Counted from the first letter of the stretch, positions 1 through 8,779 are shown. The stretch is 64,000 bases of DNA from Roseibium album (GCF_001404515.1 NZ_CXWE01000009.1:62001-126000), one strand, 5' to 3'. The notes: generated from the letters alone by a model not told the origin. Numbers and translations are program-made.

Positions 1-186
1 CTGCCGGTCGTGGAAGGCGCATTGCTCGCCAAACTCTATCAGATGGCCGACGTGATGGAGCGTGTTGACGGGGAAGACTTCGTGACCGCCGAGGTTCGTG
101 TTTCAGACAAGCAGCGCGGACCGTTTCGGGAATTGTTTTCCGACTATGTTTTTTCTGATGACAGCGACGATCAACCGAATTCATGA
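1..186 (+). CDS. hflX: GTPase HflX, C-terminal end (partial)
   Basis: The reading frame is open from base 1 and stops with TGA at 184-186, giving the last 61 residues of a protein that starts outside the window. The segment reads LPVVEGALLAKLYQMADVME and ends in a short acidic tail. A helix-rich 'EG.LLA.LY..A.V..R' block followed by a beta strand is typical of the C-terminus of HflX, a ribosome-associated GTPase that splits stalled 70S ribosomes. In Hyphomicrobiales hflX commonly lies just upstream of mazG, and mazG is found 2.7 kb downstream here, which supports the call. The GTPase domain itself is not visible, so the assignment rests on the tail and on synteny. Confidence 0.6.
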   Translation: MPVVEGALLAKLYQMADVMERVDGEDFVTAEVRVSDKQRGPFRELFSDYVFSDDSDDQPNS

Positions 187-236
187 CAAAGTCGGGTTTC
201 GGTTGAGTTCGCCGAGGCTACGGCAACAGCATAGAC

Positions 237-1523
237 CTAGATCTTTCCGGAAATCGTTGAGAGTTCGTCTTGCCGGTTACGTGTCACGACCAGACTCACG
301 ACCGCGGCAACGAGACTGGCGAGTGTGATAAAAATGATTGCCCAGACAGTTTCCTGAAGATGTGCCACGGCAGCCAGAGTTGCCGAAAGGCAAATCATCA
401 TGATCCGGACAAACGATCTTGCCACCGCAATGCCGTTCACGCGCTGATCCTTGGGTGCGATATCCATGTAGTAGAGGTTTAGCACAGTGATTATTCCCCT
501 GACGGCAACTGTCACCGTGAAGAGTGCCGCAGCGTGGATCCTGACATCATGGTCGATGTCATAGATATGCAGGATCGCGAGTGTCGCCCCTGCAACGGCC
601 ACCAACAGGGCGCTTGCGACCATGACAAGCCGGTGCGAGACATTGTTGAGTGCACCCCACAGCGGGCCTGCAACTATGTAACCCATCGCATAGGAAATTA
701 TCAAAGCCGTCAGTCCCTTGTTCGATGCGTGATGCGATTCCGCGGAGATGAGCGAGAAGAAGGGTACAGAGAGAACGACCATGGCAAAGATCAATCTCAA
801 GGCAATGAATTTTCTGAACCAGCCGTGCCGCATCATTGTGACTGTGTTGGAAATGTAGTTTGAAAGCGCCTCAATCGGGGACCGGGTTGCTGGCTCTCTC
901 ATTGAAGCACTGGCAGAAAAATCCCTGACAGCCAGCACAGCGCATGCCGAGAGCGTGAAACATGTGACCCCGATTGCGACAACGATCGAGTGCCGGTGAA
1001 GTGGCGGCAAGTCGAGTGTCAATTCATGCGCAAGCCAGGTGAGTGCGACCGCGATGCCGCCGCCCAGCGCCATTTGTGCATATTTCAGTGTCATCCTTGA
1101 GCGTGAATTCAGGTTGTCGCTGATGAAATCAGTCTGCAGCAGTTGTTGAAATTCATCGACCATCCCCATCACGAATACACAGGCAATGAAGACAAGCATT
1201 GTCTGCAATTTGTCACCGAACAGGACGGCGATAATCGTCGCACCGAAACACACAGCCAGCGTCATGTCGGACAATGACAGGGCGCGTTTCCGATTTCTGA
1301 TCCTGGCGATTGCGTCAAAGAAAAAGATGTCTGTCAGCGAACTTGCCGCCTGGCGAATGGAAACCAGAGCGCCCACGAGAAAGATGGGCATGTCCAAAGA
1401 CACGGCGAGAAATGTCAGGACGATTGAAGGGCTGGCCATCATCCATGCAGCCTGAGCCAAAGTGCTCTGACCGGTCAGCAGTGGAAGGTTTCTTCGTTCC
1501 TTGGAGGCCGTTTTCTTGTTCAT
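237..1523 (-). CDS. MFS transporter
   Basis: This 428-residue protein has about twelve hydrophobic segments in two halves, separated near residues 205-225 by a polar loop. This is the usual size and layout of a major facilitator superfamily transporter. The basic cytoplasmic loop RIRNRKRALS near residues 74-83, after the second membrane segment, matches the position of the MFS loop 2-3 signature in degenerate form. The ATG at 1521-1523 opens MNKKTASKERRNLPLL, a short basic N-terminus before the first membrane helix. Substrate and direction of transport cannot be read from the sequence. It lies convergent to hflX with about 50 bases between them and is not obviously part of an operon. Confidence 0.75.
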   Translation of the reverse strand: MNKKTASKERRNLPLLTGQSTLAQAAWMMASPSIVLTFLAVSLDMPIFLVGALVSIRQAASSLTDIFFFDAIARIRNRKRALSLSDMTLAVCFGATIIAVLFGDKLQTMLVFIACVFVMGMVDEFQQLLQTDFISDNLNSRSRMTLKYAQMALGGGIAVALTWLAHELTLDLPPLHRHSIVVAIGVTCFTLSACAVLAVRDFSASASMREPATRSPIEALSNYISNTVTMMRHGWFRKFIALRLIFAMVVLSVPFFSLISAESHHASNKGLTALIISYAMGYIVAGPLWGALNNVSHRLVMVASALLVAVAGATLAILHIYDIDHDVRIHAAALFTVTVAVRGIITVLNLYYMDIAPKDQRVNGIAVARSFVRIMMICLSATLAAVAHLQETVWAIIFITLASLVAAVVSLVVTRNRQDELSTISGKI

Positions 1524-1726
1524 TGTCTAGCCTGTTCAATGCTGGAAAACCTGAGTACCAATTTCTGGCTCTAGACGAAAGTGTCCAGGCCATCTGTGGC
1601 GTCAACTGCTCGAAATGAACTTGAAATTGCCGGAGGGGCTGCAAATGGGATCTGCCGCGTTGGAGCAAATATGCAGAGACACGCGGCTGGATTCGAGGCC
1701 GGCAAAGTCAGGACACGGAAATGAAG

Positions 1727-2479
1727 TTACCTGGCTTCAGCGTCGGAAGGGGGAGTGTCCAACAAACAGCAAACGACCTTTGGCCCGGTGTCTTTTTCAA
1801 TTAGCTCATTCAGCAGGTCAAGACGTTCCTCGTAGCCCGAGGACCGGTGGATCGCGAGCGACAAAGGCTGTATTTGCAGTATTCCGGTACTTTTATCTAT
1901 TCCGTTCAGCGACAGCTTGTCGGCCAGATGCAGGATGACTTCCGGGTCGGTCAGGGCGGCATCGATGCGGCCTGCTGCCAGGATACGAGCGAGGTCTTCC
2001 TCGTTTTCAGTACCGTCTTCAGGCTGATAGTGCTGATAGATCAGCCTCTGCAAATCCGCCGGATAAACATGGTTGCGGACAAACCCGATCCTGTATTTCG
2101 CAAAAAGGTCTTCAACGGTTGTCCAGGAAAGTGTCGACTCGACTCTTTTGACGATACCAACCCTTGAAAATGCAACGGTTTTTGTCGAAACAAAACCAAC
2201 ACCAACCTCCGAAGGCCAGGCTGGAAAGTACCCGACAAAGTCCTCAGAAGCGGAGATTGTTCGTGCCCTGGTCCAGGGCACGAATTCCACCTCGAGTGAT
2301 ATTCCTGCCCGGGCGAGGAGACTGCGAAGCCGGGAGATCGCCGTTCCCTGGCTACTTAGTGAAGAACTCGAATAAGGTGGCCACTCGAGTGAAGCTATTT
2401 TCCAGGTTTCCGCGTGAGCCATTTTCGCGCTGAAACCAGACTGAAATATCAAGACGAGGCATATCCTTAGCCAAGTCAT
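1727..2479 (-). CDS. Periplasmic solute-binding-like protein (SBP_bac_3 type)
   Basis: This 250-residue protein starts with a signal peptide (hydrophobic residues 4-20, likely cleavage after AHA at about residue 23). The mature part begins with WKIASLEWPPYSS, the first strand typical of amino-acid-type periplasmic binding proteins (family 3). Later segments such as LAAGRIDAALTDPEVILHLA match the second lobe, where these proteins have 'GR.DA...D'. No ABC permease or ATPase is adjacent, so it may be an orphan binding protein or a sensor-like domain protein. The mature region is about 227 residues, normal for the family. The ATG at 2477-2479 is used because it opens the signal peptide directly. 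Confidence 0.65.
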   Translation of the reverse strand: MTWLRICLVLIFQSGFSAKMAHAETWKIASLEWPPYSSSSLSSQGTAISRLRSLLARAGISLEVEFVPWTRARTISASEDFVGYFPAWPSEVGVGFVSTKTVAFSRVGIVKRVESTLSWTTVEDLFAKYRIGFVRNHVYPADLQRLIYQHYQPEDGTENEEDLARILAAGRIDAALTDPEVILHLADKLSLNGIDKSTGILQIQPLSLAIHRSSGYEERLDLLNELIEKDTGPKVVCCLLDTPPSDAEAR

Positions 2480-2896
2480 GTAACTTGACCGCAGTTTGAA
2501 CTACAACTGCCTGTTTGAATAAACACCCGTAATCGTGCTCTTTCGCTTAAAAATCTATATTAATTCAATATTTTAATATTATAACTCAACGTCAATTACA
2601 AATTGTTATTGCGTGAATTCGAGGCGGCTGAATTCTCAATTCTTATGGGCTCAGCTCAGAAAAAGTGCTGCAAATTTTTCGAAATCGATTTCGTGTACCC
2701 TGTGCTACTGAGTGTTACCCACGTATCTGAACTTGAGTATTACGTGCCGTTCTTCCGTGCGATTTGTACAGATGAAAACCTTACAGTTTTTGGCCAGTTG
2801 TCTTGTTTCCAATATGTGAGATCTGAGCAAGAACACCCTGTCGATGATGCTGACGTCCAAGGCCATCGTTTATGTCCCAATGCATTGAATTCGTCG
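2480..2896. other. AT-rich intergenic region, no supported gene
   Basis: This 417-base gap separates the periplasmic binding-like protein from mazG. Positions 2540-2605 are strikingly AT-rich compared with the surrounding DNA (runs of TTAAT/ATATT). An open frame on the plus strand (2603-2941) runs into mazG and has no recognisable domain or ribosome binding site. The AT-rich block probably holds promoter elements for the gene at 1727-2479, but I cannot assign exact boxes. Confidence 0.5.
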
Positions 2897-3715
2897 TTAC
2901 CGTTTCGCGGCTTGCCAGGCACTTTCCATTTCCTCCAGTGACATGGTTTCCAAACTCACGTCAGCCTCTCGGGCGTGGGTCTCGATCGCTGCGAAACGGT
3001 GCCGGAATTTTCGGTTTGTTCGCCTCAGGGCTTCTTCAGGGTCGATGTCGAGATGCCGGGCAAGATTGGCAAGTGCAAACAATGTGTCGCCGAGTTCGTC
3101 GGTAATGCGATCCTTGTCGGGCTCGCCTCTGGAAAGTTCTTCGTCAAGTTCGTGGGTTTCTTCGCGGATCTTGTCGAGCACAAGCCGGGCGTCATTCCAG
3201 TCAAAGCCGACCTTGGAGGCGCGACGTTGCAGTTTGTCGGCTTCCTGCAGCGCGGGGAATGCGGTTGGGACGTCGTCCAGGAACCCCTTGTCCGCGTCTT
3301 CCAGTCCCAGCGCCTGTCTTTCTGCCCGTTTTTCGGCCTTCTCCTCGGTCTTGATCCGTTCCCAGATCCCCTTGACCAGTTCGGGCTTGTCACCGTTTTC
3401 ATCGCCGAAGACGTGCGGATGACGACGGATCATCTTTTTGGTGATACCTTCAACCACGTCACCGAAGTCGAAATGCCTGTCTTCTTCCGCCATGCGGGCG
3501 TGGTAAACCACCTGAAGGAGCAGGTCTCCCAGTTCCTCGCGAAGGTCCGGCATGTCGTTCTTGGCGATCGCATCGGCAACTTCGTAGGCTTCTTCCAGAG
3601 TGTAGGGCGAGATCGTTTCGAAAGACTGTTCCAGATCCCAGGGGCATCCGGTAACGGGTGTCCGCAAGGCGGCCATGATTTCGATAAGACGGGCGATGTC
3701 ACGGCTTGGTGTCAT
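2897..3715 (-). CDS. mazG: Nucleoside triphosphate pyrophosphohydrolase MazG
   Basis: MazG hydrolyses nucleoside triphosphates to monophosphates and pyrophosphate and cleans the nucleotide pool of aberrant NTPs. The 272-residue length fits the two-domain bacterial form. The N-terminal domain shows the hallmark GCPWDLEQSFETISPYTLEE and then DLREELGDLLLQVVYHA. This is the EExx...EExxD arrangement of acidic Mg-binding residues in the all-alpha NTP-PPase fold. The second half repeats the pattern (EETHELDEEL...DRITDELGDTLFALANLARH). The basic/acidic linker around residues 115-150 is normal. In related genomes it follows hflX directly; here an MFS gene and a binding-protein gene lie between them. 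Confidence 0.95.
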   Translation of the reverse strand: MTPSRDIARLIEIMAALRTPVTGCPWDLEQSFETISPYTLEEAYEVADAIAKNDMPDLREELGDLLLQVVYHARMAEEDRHFDFGDVVEGITKKMIRRHPHVFGDENGDKPELVKGIWERIKTEEKAEKRAERQALGLEDADKGFLDDVPTAFPALQEADKLQRRASKVGFDWNDARLVLDKIREETHELDEELSRGEPDKDRITDELGDTLFALANLARHLDIDPEEALRRTNRKFRHRFAAIETHAREADVSLETMSLEEMESAWQAAKR

Positions 3716-3815
3716 GAGAGAACCTGTTTCAGATTGCTTGTCATTGCAGCGGTGGCGGGACCGCTTGAGCCGTGGCGCCGGCTAATCGACTTGCGTTGAC
3801 GTGGCGAGCACCGGA

Positions 3816-3846
3816 TCCCGGATTATGCCTTTTGACATATCCGGGA
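3816..3846. terminator. Stem-loop between mazG and the permease gene
   Basis: TCCCGGAT and ATCCGGGA form an inverted repeat with a T-rich loop (CCTTTTGA) and a one-base bulge near the loop. It lies just beyond the stop codon of the last gene of the pyrimidine transporter operon (3866) and before the mazG start. No clear T-run follows on either strand, so a rho-independent terminator is only probable. It may instead act as a 3' end-protecting hairpin. Confidence 0.45.
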
Positions 3847-3865
3847 AGACAAGTGGAGCGGCAAT

Positions 3866-5011
3866 TTATCCGCGGACGGACGGATGCCAGAAAGTGACCG
3901 CCCGTTCAATGAGGGCGATTATGCCGTAGAAAAGCGAGCCAGCCAGCGCGGCAACTGCGATCTCGGCCCAGACCATGTCCACATTCATGCGGCCGACTTC
4001 CGTGGATATGCGAAACCCCATACCTACGATCGGAGTTCCGAAGAACTCGGCGACGATGGCCCCGATCAACGCGAGAGTGGAATTGATCTTCAAGGCGTTG
4101 AAGATGAAAGGCATTGCCATCGGCAGGCGCAGTTTGAACAGTGTCTGCCAATAATTCGAGGCATAGGTCCGCATAAGATCGCGTTGCATAGCATCAGATG
4201 CCGCAAGTCCGGCGACCGTGTTCACCAGCATCGGGAAGAATGTCATGATGACGACGACGGCTGCCTTGGACGGCCAGTCGAAGCCAAACCACATCACCAT
4301 GATGGGAGCAACGCCAATGATCGGCAGAGCCGACACAAGGTTGCCAACCGGCAACAGGCCGCGCCTCAGGAACGGGACCCGGTCCACGAGAATGGCTGCC
4401 ACGAATGCCGATCCGCATCCGATGGCATAGCCTGCCAGAACGGCCTTCATGAATGTCTGTTGAAAATCCGCCCAAAGAATCGGGACCGATGTCGCAAGGC
4501 GGACACCGATTTCAGACGGGGCAGGGAGCAACACCTTGGGGACACCTGCACCGGTGACAATGATTTCCCAGAGCACAAGAATGGAAATGCCGAACAATGC
4601 CGGTATCGCAAGATTGATGATCCGGGTGGAGAGGGGTGACCTGGTTTTCCAGATCGCAAGGCGTTCGACGAACAGCCAGGAGGCTGCCCATGTCGCGGCT
4701 GTCAGTGCCCAAAAGCCAAGGGCCGCGTCGCCTTGATGATTTGAGACGGTTGTCACCAGGAGCCAGGCGGAGATTGCCGTCACCAAGCCGAGTATCAGAT
4801 CACCGACCCAGTTGCGCATGAACCCAAGTTCGTAGCGGACGCCGGCAATTGCCAGGATCGCAAGGCATATGGCCAGGCGAGGTATATCCATGACACCGAG
4901 GTCAGGTTGAAAAATCCGGCTGAAAAGGCCGACGACCACCATGGCGACGACGAACCAGGCGAGCACGGCCGGCATATCAATGCGCCGTTTGGAAACCGCA
5001 GTCGTTGTCAT
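3866..5011 (-). CDS. ABC transporter permease (NitT/TauT type), pyrimidine operon
   Basis: This 381-residue inner-membrane permease has extra hydrophobic segments in its first 150 residues before the conserved binding-protein-dependent permease domain (about residues 170-370). The EAA-like loop is at 'RDLMRTYASNYWQTLFKLRLPMAMPFIFNALK', the contact site for the ATPase. Its start overlaps the stop of the preceding permease by four bases (ATGA at 5008-5011), so the two are translationally coupled and probably form a heterodimer. Order and partners suggest uptake of a pyrimidine or pyrimidine breakdown product. The substrate is inferred only from the neighbouring catabolic genes. Confidence 0.85.
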   Translation of the reverse strand: MTTTAVSKRRIDMPAVLAWFVVAMVVVGLFSRIFQPDLGVMDIPRLAICLAILAIAGVRYELGFMRNWVGDLILGLVTAISAWLLVTTVSNHQGDAALGFWALTAATWAASWLFVERLAIWKTRSPLSTRIINLAIPALFGISILVLWEIIVTGAGVPKVLLPAPSEIGVRLATSVPILWADFQQTFMKAVLAGYAIGCGSAFVAAILVDRVPFLRRGLLPVGNLVSALPIIGVAPIMVMWFGFDWPSKAAVVVIMTFFPMLVNTVAGLAASDAMQRDLMRTYASNYWQTLFKLRLPMAMPFIFNALKINSTLALIGAIVAEFFGTPIVGMGFRISTEVGRMNVDMVWAEIAVAALAGSLFYGIIALIERAVTFWHPSVRG

Positions 5012-5934
5012 CGTGCCATCCCCATGCGTTTCAGCGCGATCTTTTCAAGTATCCCGATCAGTGCGACGAGTGAACCCGCCAGGAAGGCGGCAACGATCAA
5101 CGCTGACCATATCTGGATCGTCTGACCGTAGTAGGAACCAGCGAGCAACCGGGCGCCCAGACCCGCTACAGCGCCAGTTGGCAGTTCACCGACAATGGCA
5201 CCGACAAGCGATGCTGCCATGCCGATCTTCATGGAGGTAAAGAGAAACGGCACGGCATAGGGCAGACGCAGCTTCCAGAAGGCCTGGAAACGGCTTGCGG
5301 AATAAGTGTGCATCAGGTCCATGTGGATGATTTCCGGCGATCTAAGGCCCTTGACCATGCCGACAGCGACCGGAAAAAACGAGAGATACGTGGAGATCAT
5401 TGCCTTGGGCAGCAGCCCGGAAATGCCTACCGCGTTCAGTACCACGATGATCATGGGTGCGATTGCGAGGATCGGAATCGTCTGTGAAGAGATGATCCAT
5501 GGCATCAGGGATTTGTCGAGCACTCTGGAATGCACGATGCCGACTGCGAGCAGTATTCCCAGCGAAGTGCCTATCAGGAAACCGAGCAACGTGGAAGAAA
5601 GCGTGATGCTGCTGTGGTAGATCAGTGATCGTTTCGACGTGATTTTCTTTTCAACCGTCGTGTTCCAGATTTCGACGATGACTTGATGCGGGGCGGGCAA
5701 AACGGGTCTTTCCTGAGCCCAGGTATCGGCGATGAACCGGGTGAACTGGACATGTTCCTGACCTGCGCGCTCGTACATCTCCTGCTGGAACGGCGTGTTA
5801 AGGACCGCTGCGGAGATGTACCAGATTGCCAGGATTGACAGAACGACAACCGTTACAGGCCCGACGGTCCCGGACATGAGCCCGGCGAACGGGTTGAGGT
5901 TGTTGCGAGGCGACGGGAGGGTGGTGTCGGTCAT
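5008..5934 (-). CDS. ABC transporter permease (NitT/TauT type), pyrimidine operon
   Basis: This 308-residue permease has the BPD_transp_1 domain and an EAA loop (IHMDLMHTYSASRFQAFWKLRLPYAVPFLFTSMKIG). The N-terminal part (residues 25-110) carries one membrane segment, then a periplasmic-looking stretch with 'FTRFIADTWAQERPVLPAPHQV', then the core. It overlaps the GNAT gene upstream and the second permease downstream by ATGA junctions, so the whole tail of the operon is tightly coupled. The two permeases are homologous in the loop region. No solute-binding protein gene is present in this operon. Confidence 0.85.
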   Translation of the reverse strand: MTDTTLPSPRNNLNPFAGLMSGTVGPVTVVVLSILAIWYISAAVLNTPFQQEMYERAGQEHVQFTRFIADTWAQERPVLPAPHQVIVEIWNTTVEKKITSKRSLIYHSSITLSSTLLGFLIGTSLGILLAVGIVHSRVLDKSLMPWIISSQTIPILAIAPMIIVVLNAVGISGLLPKAMISTYLSFFPVAVGMVKGLRSPEIIHMDLMHTYSASRFQAFWKLRLPYAVPFLFTSMKIGMAASLVGAIVGELPTGAVAGLGARLLAGSYYGQTIQIWSALIVAAFLAGSLVALIGILEKIALKRMGMAR

Positions 5935-6410
5935 GCGGTTGCTCCGTCCGGCTTCCAGGCAAACAGGATGTCAGGCAGGTTTTCTTCGTTGTCACCGTCA
6001 GTGCGCCGGACCTCTTTGAAACCATCCCGCTTGTAGAAATTTTGCGCGCCGGAGTTGGCGACGAAGGTCCAGAGGCTCAATCCCGCGGGGTTTTCTTCCT
6101 TGATGCGTTCGAGCATCAATTGACCCAAGCCCTTGTTACGCGCCTTTGTGGCCAGATAAAACCCGGTCACAAAGGCATCGGTGCTTGTTGCGGCGAAGCC
6201 GTGGATCTCGTTGTCATCCGTTTCCGCTACCAGAACGTCGCGGTTTTCATAAACGAACTCGCGGTGGTATCGGACAACGTCTTCATGCGAATGGACGCGC
6301 GGCATCCAGGGGGTTTCATCGATCCAGTCGTTCAGGATCTCCCCGCACCGAGCCATGTCAACGCGGTTTGCGTTGCGGATCTCGTATGTTTCCTCTGGCT
6401 CAATCCTCAT
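5931..6410 (-). CDS. GNAT family N-acetyltransferase
   Basis: This is a small acyl-CoA-dependent acetyltransferase (159 residues from the chosen start). The acetyl-CoA loop is seen as ATKARNKGLGQLMLERI (motif A, R/Q-x-x-G-x-G/A form) followed by LWTFVANSGAQNFYKRDGF, the motif B strand-helix. The ATG at 6408-6410 is preferred because AGGA lies seven bases upstream; an in-frame ATG at 6432-6434 is also possible. It is wedged between the ABC ATPase gene (overlap about 11 bases) and the first permease (ATGA overlap). It may modify a catabolic intermediate, but the substrate is unknown. A paralog lies at 23272-23715 and shares an ETPWM motif near the N-terminus. Confidence 0.8.
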   Translation of the reverse strand: MRIEPEETYEIRNANRVDMARCGEILNDWIDETPWMPRVHSHEDVVRYHREFVYENRDVLVAETDDNEIHGFAATSTDAFVTGFYLATKARNKGLGQLMLERIKEENPAGLSLWTFVANSGAQNFYKRDGFKEVRRTDGDNEENLPDILFAWKPDGATA

Positions 6411-7239
6411 AGGAATGTCCTGCCCTGAGACCATCCCTTACCCGGTGCGCGATCTTGAGGAATTCCGGGGACTCGCGAATATCCAGATTTCGCTCGCGCG
6501 GCAGGTTGCTTTCGATGACATCGTAAATGCGCCCGGGACGGGGGCAGAGGACGACGATCTTTGAGGACAGGAATACGGCTTCGGGTATGGAGTGGGTGAC
6601 GAAGACCACAGTCTTGTTGGTCTTGGCCCAGAGTTGAAGAAGCTGTTCGTTCAGGTGATCGCGTACAATCTCGTCAAGCGCTCCGAAAGGCTCGTCCATG
6701 AGCAGGAGATCCGGTTCGACGGCAAGAGCGCGGGCGATCGAGGCACGTTGCTGCATGCCACCGGACAGTTGCCAGGGGTACTTTTTCTCAAACCCGGCAA
6801 GGTTCACGAGTTCCATGTTCCTTGCGATGCGCTCTTTTTGCTCCGCCCTGGAAAGCCCCATGATCTCCAGAGGCAAGGCAACATTCTTGGCAATGGTCCG
6901 CCAGGGATACAGCGCCGCGGCCTGAAAGACGTAGCCGTAAGCCCGATTGAGCCGAGCTTCTTGCGGAGACACCCCGTTGACGGTGATCGAACCGGCGGTC
7001 GGCTGTTCAAGGTCGGCAATAACGCGCAGCAGCGTTGTTTTTCCGCAACCTGACGGACCGATAAAGGAAACGAAATCGCCTTCATCGATCTTGAGATCGA
7101 TGTCGGACAGCGCGTGAACCGGACCGTCATTGGTCTGGAAGGTCAGCGACAGGTTGTCTATGTCGATCACCCTGTTCGGGCTTGCGCTTATTGTTGTTTC
7201 CACCATTCCGGTGTCCTTTGCGCTGGCAAGAGCAGTCAT
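6400..7239 (-). CDS. ABC transporter ATP-binding protein (NitT/TauT type)
   Basis: This 279-residue nucleotide-binding subunit energises the two permeases downstream. Walker A is GPSGCGKTT, the Q-loop is YVFQAAALYPW, the ABC signature is LSGGMQQR and Walker B is LLLMDEPFGALD, followed by the switch histidine in FVTHSIPEA. This subfamily imports nitrate, taurine, sulfonates, thiamin precursors and pyrimidines. The ATG at 7237-7239 has GAGG seven bases upstream. A 13-base-pair hairpin in the gap before it (7281-7315) separates it from the dihydropyrimidinase gene and may lower its expression relative to the enzymes. Confidence 0.9.
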   Translation of the reverse strand: MTALASAKDTGMVETTISASPNRVIDIDNLSLTFQTNDGPVHALSDIDLKIDEGDFVSFIGPSGCGKTTLLRVIADLEQPTAGSITVNGVSPQEARLNRAYGYVFQAAALYPWRTIAKNVALPLEIMGLSRAEQKERIARNMELVNLAGFEKKYPWQLSGGMQQRASIARALAVEPDLLLMDEPFGALDEIVRDHLNEQLLQLWAKTNKTVVFVTHSIPEAVFLSSKIVVLCPRPGRIYDVIESNLPRERNLDIRESPEFLKIAHRVRDGLRAGHSYED

Positions 7240-7280
7240 TTGTTACCTCGCTACACGAGTCGGGGCCGTTCCACGGGAAG

Positions 7281-7315
7281 GGATCGCGTCTTCCCTCAAC
7301 GAGAAGACGCGATCC
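7281..7315 (-). terminator. Intercistronic hairpin, 13-bp perfect stem
   Basis: GGATCGCGTCTTC (7281-7293) and GAAGACGCGATCC (7303-7315) are perfect inverted repeats around a nine-base loop. The hairpin lies between the dihydropyrimidinase stop and the ABC ATPase start, within the operon. No T-run follows in the direction of transcription, so it is more likely an mRNA-stabilising or partial-attenuation element than a full terminator. Confidence 0.6.
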
Positions 7316-7318
7316 ATG

Positions 7319-8779
7319 TCAGACACCGCTTGCCGGAATGCCGGTGCGTTCCACCTTCCGTGGCGCGGTGACCTCCTTCCAGGTGCTGAGGGCTGTGTTG
7401 ACGGCCTGGAACGGTTCTCGTGCCACGAATTCGCCATGGCCCTGCTGGTGGTTGACTGCGCCGTCTTCCACGGCGACACGGCCGCGCGTGAGGGTGTAGC
7501 GCGGCAGTCCCTTGACATGCTTGCCCTCGAAGACGTTGTAGTCGATCGCCGACTGCTGGCTGTTTGCGGAGATCGTCTTTTCCTTTGCCGGATCCCAGAC
7601 CACAAGGTCCGCGTCCGCGCCGACCAAAATTGCTCCTTTTTTCGGATAAATATTGAGGATTTTTGCAATGTTGGTTGAAGTCACAGCGACAAATTCATTC
7701 GGTGTCAGGCGACCCGTGTTGACGCCATAGGTCCACAGCATCGGCATGCGGTCCTCAAGGCCACCGGTGCCGTTGGGGATCTTGGTGAAATCGCCGACAC
7801 CTGTGCGCTTCTGGTCTGTTGTAAACGCGCAGTGGTCGGTGGCAACCACCTGAAGTGATCCTGCGGCAAGACCAGCCCAGAGCGAGTCCTGATGTTTCTT
7901 GTCCCGGAAGGGAGGTGACATCACGCGGCGCGCGGAGTGGTCCCAGTCGTGATGAAAATACTCGCTGTCGTCCAGGGTGAGGTGCTGGATCAGCGGTTCG
8001 CCGTAGGCGCGGATACCGTTCTGACGCGCCCTGCGAATTGCCTCGTGGGCCTGTTCGGACGACGTGTGCACGATATAGACCGGCACGCCTGCCATGTCGG
8101 CAATCATGATGGCGCGGTTGGTGGCTTCGCCCTCGACTTCAGGCGGGCGGGAATGAGCGTGACCTTCCGGACCGTTGTGGCCTTCCGCGAGCAGTTTCTG
8201 CTGCAGGGTCGCAACGACATCACCGTTTTCCGCATGAACGAGGGGCAGGGCACCGAGTTCGGCGCAGCGCTGGAAGGAGGCGAACATCTCGTCGTCGTTC
8301 ACCATCAGGGCGCCCTTGTAGGCCATGAAGTGCTTGAAGGTGTTGATGCCCTTCTTCTGAACGACTTCCTGCATGTCGTTGAAGACCTGTTCACCCCACC
8401 ATGTGATCGCCATGTGGAAGGAATAGTCGCAATGGGCCATTGTCGACTTGTTGTCCCACATCTGCAGCGCTTCGAGCAGTGACTGACCGGGCGAGGGCAG
8501 GGCAAAGTCGACAACCATGGTGGTCCCGCCGGCGAGAGCGGCGCGGGTGCCACTGTCGAAATTGTCGGAGGAGAACGTTCCCATGAAGGGCATTTCCAGG
8601 TGCGTATGCGGATCGATGCCGCCGGGCATGACGTAACAGCCGGTTGCATCCAGCGTTTCATCGCCAGAAAGGTTGGGACCGATCTCCACGATCCTGCCGC
8701 CCTCGATCTTCACATCGGCTTCATAGGACAGGTCAGCGGTCACAACCGTGCCGCCCTTGATCACTTTGCTTGCCATCAT
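7319..8779 (-). CDS. hydA: Dihydropyrimidinase
   Basis: This enzyme hydrolyses the ring of dihydrouracil and dihydrothymine to N-carbamoyl-beta-alanine or N-carbamoyl-beta-aminoisobutyrate, step two of reductive pyrimidine degradation. It is a 486-residue cyclic amidohydrolase of the TIM-barrel metal-dependent family. Metal ligands are visible: H58 and H60 in GGIDPHTH, the lysine to be carbamylated at K155 in HFMAYKGAL, histidines in LVHAENGD and VYIVHTSSE, and the aspartate in VATDHCAF. Length matches the family. It lies between a small GIY-YIG gene and the transporter genes. Hydantoinase activity is the usual alternative label for this family; the gene context favours pyrimidines. Confidence 0.93.
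   Translation of the reverse strand: MMASKVIKGGTVVTADLSYEADVKIEGGRIVEIGPNLSGDETLDATGCYVMPGGIDPHTHLEMPFMGTFSSDNFDSGTRAALAGGTTMVVDFALPSPGQSLLEALQMWDNKSTMAHCDYSFHMAITWWGEQVFNDMQEVVQKKGINTFKHFMAYKGALMVNDDEMFASFQRCAELGALPLVHAENGDVVATLQQKLLAEGHNGPEGHAHSRPPEVEGEATNRAIMIADMAGVPVYIVHTSSEQAHEAIRRARQNGIRAYGEPLIQHLTLDDSEYFHHDWDHSARRVMSPPFRDKKHQDSLWAGLAAGSLQVVATDHCAFTTDQKRTGVGDFTKIPNGTGGLEDRMPMLWTYGVNTGRLTPNEFVAVTSTNIAKILNIYPKKGAILVGADADLVVWDPAKEKTISANSQQSAIDYNVFEGKHVKGLPRYTLTRGRVAVEDGAVNHQQGHGEFVAREPFQAVNTALSTWKEVTAPRKVERTGIPASGV

Noticed and set aside
2603..2941. 112-residue open frame on the plus strand
   Set aside because: It runs into the antisense side of mazG, has no ribosome binding site or known domain, and its first part lies in AT-rich intergenic DNA.
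2975..3799. 274-residue open frame opposite mazG
   Set aside because: It is a shadow of mazG in another frame. The mazG motifs are all on the minus strand.
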